The notes under the pieces: model-generated | Database searches by the model: none | What the model was told of the DNA's origin: nothing | What the model saw: the letters and a program-made list of their open reading frames with translations, nothing else | Shown: piece after piece, positions 6,612-9,201 of the stretch | Layout: every line of letters starts with the position of its first letter | How positions within the stretch are numbered: the first letter of the stretch is position 1 | NCBI GenBank assembly: GCA_037445185.1 | Contig: JBBIKZ010000096.1 | Span: forward strand, 1 to 9,201 | Length of the DNA stretch: 9,201 bases | Origin: JANWZL01 sp037445185 | GTDB taxonomy: Bacteria; Pseudomonadota; Gammaproteobacteria; Burkholderiales; Thiobacillaceae | Reading direction: 5' to 3' | Translations under genes and position numbers: made by a program

Positions 6612-7084
6612 TGCGCGGCTTCCTCGCCGTCTGCCTGCTTGCCCTGGCCCTGCCGGTCGGGGCAAAGGGGTTTCCCGAGCCGGCGCAGCGCGATCTGTGT
6701 CCGGTATGCGGCATGGTGGTGTCTAAGTATCCGGCCTGGATCGCCAGCATCGTCTATAAGGATGGCCACGCGCACCACTTCGACGGCGCCAAGGACCTGT
6801 TCAAGTACCTGTTCGATGTGCAGCGCTATGCGCGCGGCCGTCGCCGGGAAGACATCGTCCGCATCGGCGTCACCGAGTATTACGGCCTCAAGCGCATCGA
6901 CGCGCGCCAGGCCTGGTACGTCATCGGCTCCGACGTGCTGGGCCCCATGGGGCATGAGCTGATCCCCCTGGCCAGCCGCGAGGATGCCGAGGAGTTTATG
7001 CGCGACCACCGCGGCCGCCGCATCCTGCGCTTCGACGAGGTGACCCGCGAGCTGCTGGCGCGGCTGGACGCCGGCAAGTTCTAG
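6611..7084 (+). CDS. nosL: NosL family copper chaperone
   Basis: This 157-residue protein has a classical NosL pattern. A short Sec signal ends at about Ala18 (LPVGAKG), followed by RDLCPVCGMVV with Cys30, Cys33 and Met35, then GHAHHFDGAKDLFKY, and the conserved WYVIGSDVLGPMGHELIPL with Met113 and a C-terminal FMRDHRGRRILRF segment. Many NosL proteins are lipoproteins with a cysteine at the cleavage site; here Cys8 lies inside the hydrophobic core without a good lipobox, so a soluble periplasmic form is more likely. Known members deliver Cu(I) to NosZ. No nosZ or nosDFY is in the window, so the client may be another copper enzyme. Start ATG 6611 overlaps the preceding stop. It is the last gene of the operon, ending 9 bases before a convergent gene. 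Confidence 0.92.
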   Translation: MRGFLAVCLLALALPVGAKGFPEPAQRDLCPVCGMVVSKYPAWIASIVYKDGHAHHFDGAKDLFKYLFDVQRYARGRRREDIVRIGVTEYYGLKRIDARQAWYVIGSDVLGPMGHELIPLASREDAEEFMRDHRGRRILRFDEVTRELLARLDAGKF

Positions 7085-7093
7085 CAGGCGTCC

Positions 7094-7702
7094 TCAGCCT
7101 ACCGGCGCGGTGTCGCGGAAGGCCTGCCGCAGCATGAGGCGGTCGTAGAGCTCGGACAGGTTGGGGTGGTCGCGGCGCCAGTCGATGTCCGGGAAACGGA
7201 AGTCCAGGTAGCCCAGGGCGCAGCCGACGGCGATGTCGGCCAGGCCGAAGAACTCGCCGGTGCACCAGGGCTGCGGGCCGAGATCCTCGCTCATGGCCTT
7301 GAGGCCGGCGCGCACCTTGCCGAGCTGGCGGCGGATCCAGTCCGGGTCCTGTCGTTCGAGTGCCCGTTTCTTTTCCACGACGATGAGGGCGGCGGCGTCG
7401 CAGATCCCGTCGGCCAGGGCTTCCCAGCGTTTGACGGTGATGCGCGGGCGCGCGTCCTTGGGCAGCAGGTGCCCGACCGGGCTGACGTTTTCCAGGTATT
7501 CGACGATGACGCGCGAATCGAACAGCGACTTGCCGTCCTCCATCACCCAGACCGGCACCTTGCCCAGCGGGTTGAACTCGGGCACGCGGCTGTCGGCCTC
7601 CCAGGGCACGTCGACGACGAAGTCGTACTCGATGAACTTTTCGGCGGCGACGATGCGCACCTTGCGCACGAAGGGGCTGCTCAGGGAGCCGATCAGCTTC
7701 AT
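7094..7702 (-). CDS. Glutathione S-transferase family protein, YibF-like
   Basis: This 202-residue cytosolic protein begins MKLIGSLSSPFVRKV, very like E. coli YibF (MKLVGSxxSPFVRK). The thioredoxin-fold domain covers about residues 1-75, with Ser8/Ser9-Pro10 at the catalytic position, FNPLGKVPVWV with cis-Pro50, and the glutathione-contacting Asp62-Ser63 in LFDSRVIVEYLE. The helical domain follows, with KRWEALADGICDA and LADIAVGCALGYLDFRF. The true substrate of YibF-type proteins is not established. ATG at 7702 is chosen by alignment to that family; an in-frame ATG at 7741 would add 13 residues, and neither start has a clear ribosome binding site. It lies 74 bases after the gltX remnant on the same strand. 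It converges on nosL and shows no evident tie to the copper operon. Confidence 0.9.
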   Translation of the reverse strand: MKLIGSLSSPFVRKVRIVAAEKFIEYDFVVDVPWEADSRVPEFNPLGKVPVWVMEDGKSLFDSRVIVEYLENVSPVGHLLPKDARPRITVKRWEALADGICDAAALIVVEKKRALERQDPDWIRRQLGKVRAGLKAMSEDLGPQPWCTGEFFGLADIAVGCALGYLDFRFPDIDWRRDHPNLSELYDRLMLRQAFRDTAPVG

Positions 7703-7776
7703 TTTCTGGGAAGGGGCGGGTTTGTGGTTCTTGGTGACCATGCTGCGTAACGGGGGTTGGTTGAAGCGGGATTGAA

Positions 7777-8951
7777 CTAGGCGACCACGGCCTGCGCATG
7801 CGGCCAGGCGGCGTCGAAGCGGCGCAGGGTTTCTTCGCGGCCGAGCAGCGCCAGGATCTGGTCGATGGCGGGAGTCTGCGCGGTGCCGAACAGGATCAGG
7901 CGCAGGGGCATGCCGATCTGGCCCATCCTCAGGCCGTGCGCGGCCGCGGTGTCCTTCAGCAGTTGGCTCAGGGCGGGCGCCTCCCAGGCCACGTCGGTCA
8001 AGGCGGCGCGCAGTTGCGCGAAGGCGGTCAGGGCGGTATGCGGCAGCTTGGCGCGCAATTCGTCCACCGCCGCCAGGGCCTGGCGGAAGTAGATGTGCAG
8101 GCCGTCGGCCAGTTCCTCGACGGTGTTCACCCGCTCCTTCACCAGGCCGATGAGGCCGGGCAACTCGGCGCGGCCCGCGGTATCGATGCCCTGGGCTTGC
8201 AGGAAGGGCAGCACCAGTTCCGCCAGGCGGGCGTTGTCGGCTTCCTTGAGATATTGCTGGTTGAGCCAGGACAGCTTGGAAGCGTCGAAGCGGGCGGCGG
8301 AATGGCTGACGTGGCCGACGTCGAACCATTCGACGAACTGCTTCAGGTCGAACTTCTCGTCGTCGCCGTGGCTCCAGCCCAGGCGCGCCAGGTAGTTAAG
8401 AAAGGCCTCGGGCAGGTAGCCCTCGTCCCGGTATTGCAGCACCGACACCGCGCCGTGGCGCTTCGACAGGCGCTCGCCGTCCTGGCCGAGGATCATGGGC
8501 ACGTGCGCGTAGGTGGGGATGGGGGCGCCCAGGGCCATGAGGATGTTGATCTGGCGCGGCGTGTTGTTGACGTGATCGTCGCCGCGGATGACGTGGCTGA
8601 TGCCCATGTCCCAGTCGTCCACCACCACGCCGAAGTTGTAGGTGGGCACGCCGTCGCCGCGCACGATGACGAGGTCGTCCAGCTCCGCGTTGGCGACGGT
8701 GATGGGGCCCTTGATCATGTCGTGGAAGGTGATCTCGCCGTCGCGCGGGGTCTTGAAGCGGATCACCGGGGTGACGCCCGAGGGCGGCGGCGGCAACGTC
8801 TTGCCCGCTTCCGGTCGCCAGCGCCCGTCGTAGCGGGGCTTCTCGCCGCGCGCCTTCTGCGCCTCGCGCATGGCCTCCAGTTCGTCCTTGCTGGCGTAGC
8901 AGTAGTAGGCGTGGCCGTCTTCCAGCAACTGGTCGACCACCGCCTTGTTGT
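7777..8951 (-). pseudogene. gltX: Glutamyl-tRNA synthetase, 5' end lost to an insertion sequence
   Basis: GltX charges tRNA-Glu with glutamate. The remnant starts at NKAVVDQLLEDGHAYYCYAS, which corresponds to about residue 95 of a normal GltX of about 465-490 residues. It then runs intact to the end through VIRGDDHVNNTPRQ, the KMSKS-type loop LSKRHG and the anticodon-binding domain. Missing is the first part of the Rossmann fold, with the FAPSPTG and HIGH motifs needed for ATP and glutamate activation. Upstream sequence from about 8952 belongs to an insertion sequence. A GTG at 8985 could start a 402-residue product with a few IS-encoded residues (open frame 7777-8985), but that product could not aminoacylate. 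Because GltX is usually essential, another copy or an assembly artefact is expected. Confidence 0.85.
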
Positions 8952-8957
8952 TGTCAA

Positions 8958-8997
8958 CAAATAGAACTGTCCGGTTTCGTAGCACATAAACTGTCCG
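8958..8997. repeat. Subterminal direct repeats of the insertion sequence
   Basis: CAAATAGAACTGTCCG (8958-8973) and CACATAAACTGTCCG (8983-8997) are near-identical, with their shared ACTGTCCG cores 24 bases apart. Multiple spaced repeats next to a terminus are typical transposase-binding sites in IS21-like and related elements. Confidence 0.55.
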
Positions 8998-9018
8998 CTC
9001 TTCAGCGCCGCGGCGGAC

Positions 9019-9201
9019 CTACGCGGCGGCCAGCAAGTCGGGTTGTTGCAACTGACCGTCGGCGCTGTAGCACGCGAGCCTTCGCGGGCCATGGAAGATC
9101 GCCAGCCGCTCGTCCAGCTAGCGATGCACCCGCACCCTGACCTTCACGTAGTGCAGGCGATAGCGATCCGCCGGGATTTGCAGCCTCGATCCCGCGAAGG
9201 C
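9019..9201 (-). pseudogene. Transposase C-terminal fragment with internal amber codon
   Basis: Read on the minus strand from the window edge, the frame gives FAGSRLQIPADRYRLHYVK, then VRVRVHR, a TAG at 9118-9120, and LDERLAIFHGPRRLACYSADGQL, ending at TAG 9019-9021. This resembles the C-terminus of an integrase-type transposase (LQIPADxxxxHYVK ... VRVHRYxDGRLAIFHGPRxLA), as I remember such sequences. Where Tyr (TAC/TAT) is expected the codon is TAG, so a single substitution would inactivate it. The N-terminal part, with the catalytic residues, is outside the window. Confidence 0.6.

Larger units (their letters stand above)
8952..9201 (-). mobile_element. End of an insertion sequence inserted in gltX, runs off the window
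   Basis: Coding homology of gltX stops at about 8947-8951 and a less GC-rich stretch begins TGTCAACAAATAGAACTGTCC, a TG-starting end typical of DDE transposon termini. Two copies of ACTGTCCG follow, 24 bases apart, then a transposase C-terminal remnant on the minus strand. The exact boundary and any target duplication cannot be fixed because the other end is outside. The family is uncertain; ISNCY, IS481 and IS21-like groups are all possible. Confidence 0.75.

Noticed and set aside
7703..8329. Upstream extension of the GST frame to give a 411-residue protein
   Set aside because: The added part overlaps gltX in another frame and is Arg/Pro-rich noise; GST homology begins at MKLIGS (7702).

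Overview
The window comes from a very GC-rich proteobacterium, most likely a betaproteobacterium (Rhodocyclales or Thiobacillus-like) or a related gammaproteobacterium. This rests on strong G/C third-position bias, the styles of HtrA, NosL and YibF-like GST proteins, and the type of insertion sequence at the right edge. It is an inference from protein style, not from a search.

Left (1-1491): a Do/HtrA-family periplasmic serine protease with a full catalytic triad and two PDZ domains. Its signal peptide and first mature residues lie in a different frame from the rest, so the gene carries an apparent single-base deletion near 230-235.

Centre (about 1499-7084, + strand): a tight run of eight genes, mostly joined by ATGA or TGATG stop/start overlaps. 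In order they are a small His-rich membrane-anchored protein of unknown function, an FtsX/MacB-type ABC permease, its ATPase, a polytopic membrane protein with a HHHCPFC motif (unknown function), a TlpA-like thioredoxin lipoprotein, a SafE/DsbD-type membrane protein with HCxxMC and PC motifs, a Tat-exported NosL-like protein, and a classical NosL. A perfect 19-bp palindrome and a weak extended -10 element precede the run. Together the genes look like a periplasmic copper and/or thiol handling module: NosL proteins to carry Cu(I), a thioredoxin plus SafE/DsbD-type protein to supply electrons, and an ABC transporter coupled to two uncharacterised membrane proteins. No nosZ, nosD or other target enzyme is in the window, so the client is unknown. 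This is the best candidate for an undescribed system here.

Right (7094-9201, - strand): a YibF-like glutathione S-transferase, convergent with nosL across a 9-base gap. Then comes glutamyl-tRNA synthetase (gltX), cut by an insertion sequence. The remaining gltX lacks the catalytic HIGH half of its Rossmann fold, so this copy should be inactive. The insertion sequence runs off the window; its transposase C-terminus carries an in-frame amber codon.

No tRNA or rRNA gene, CRISPR array or convincing intrinsic terminator was seen. No stretch over 300 bases is without a gene or gene remnant.
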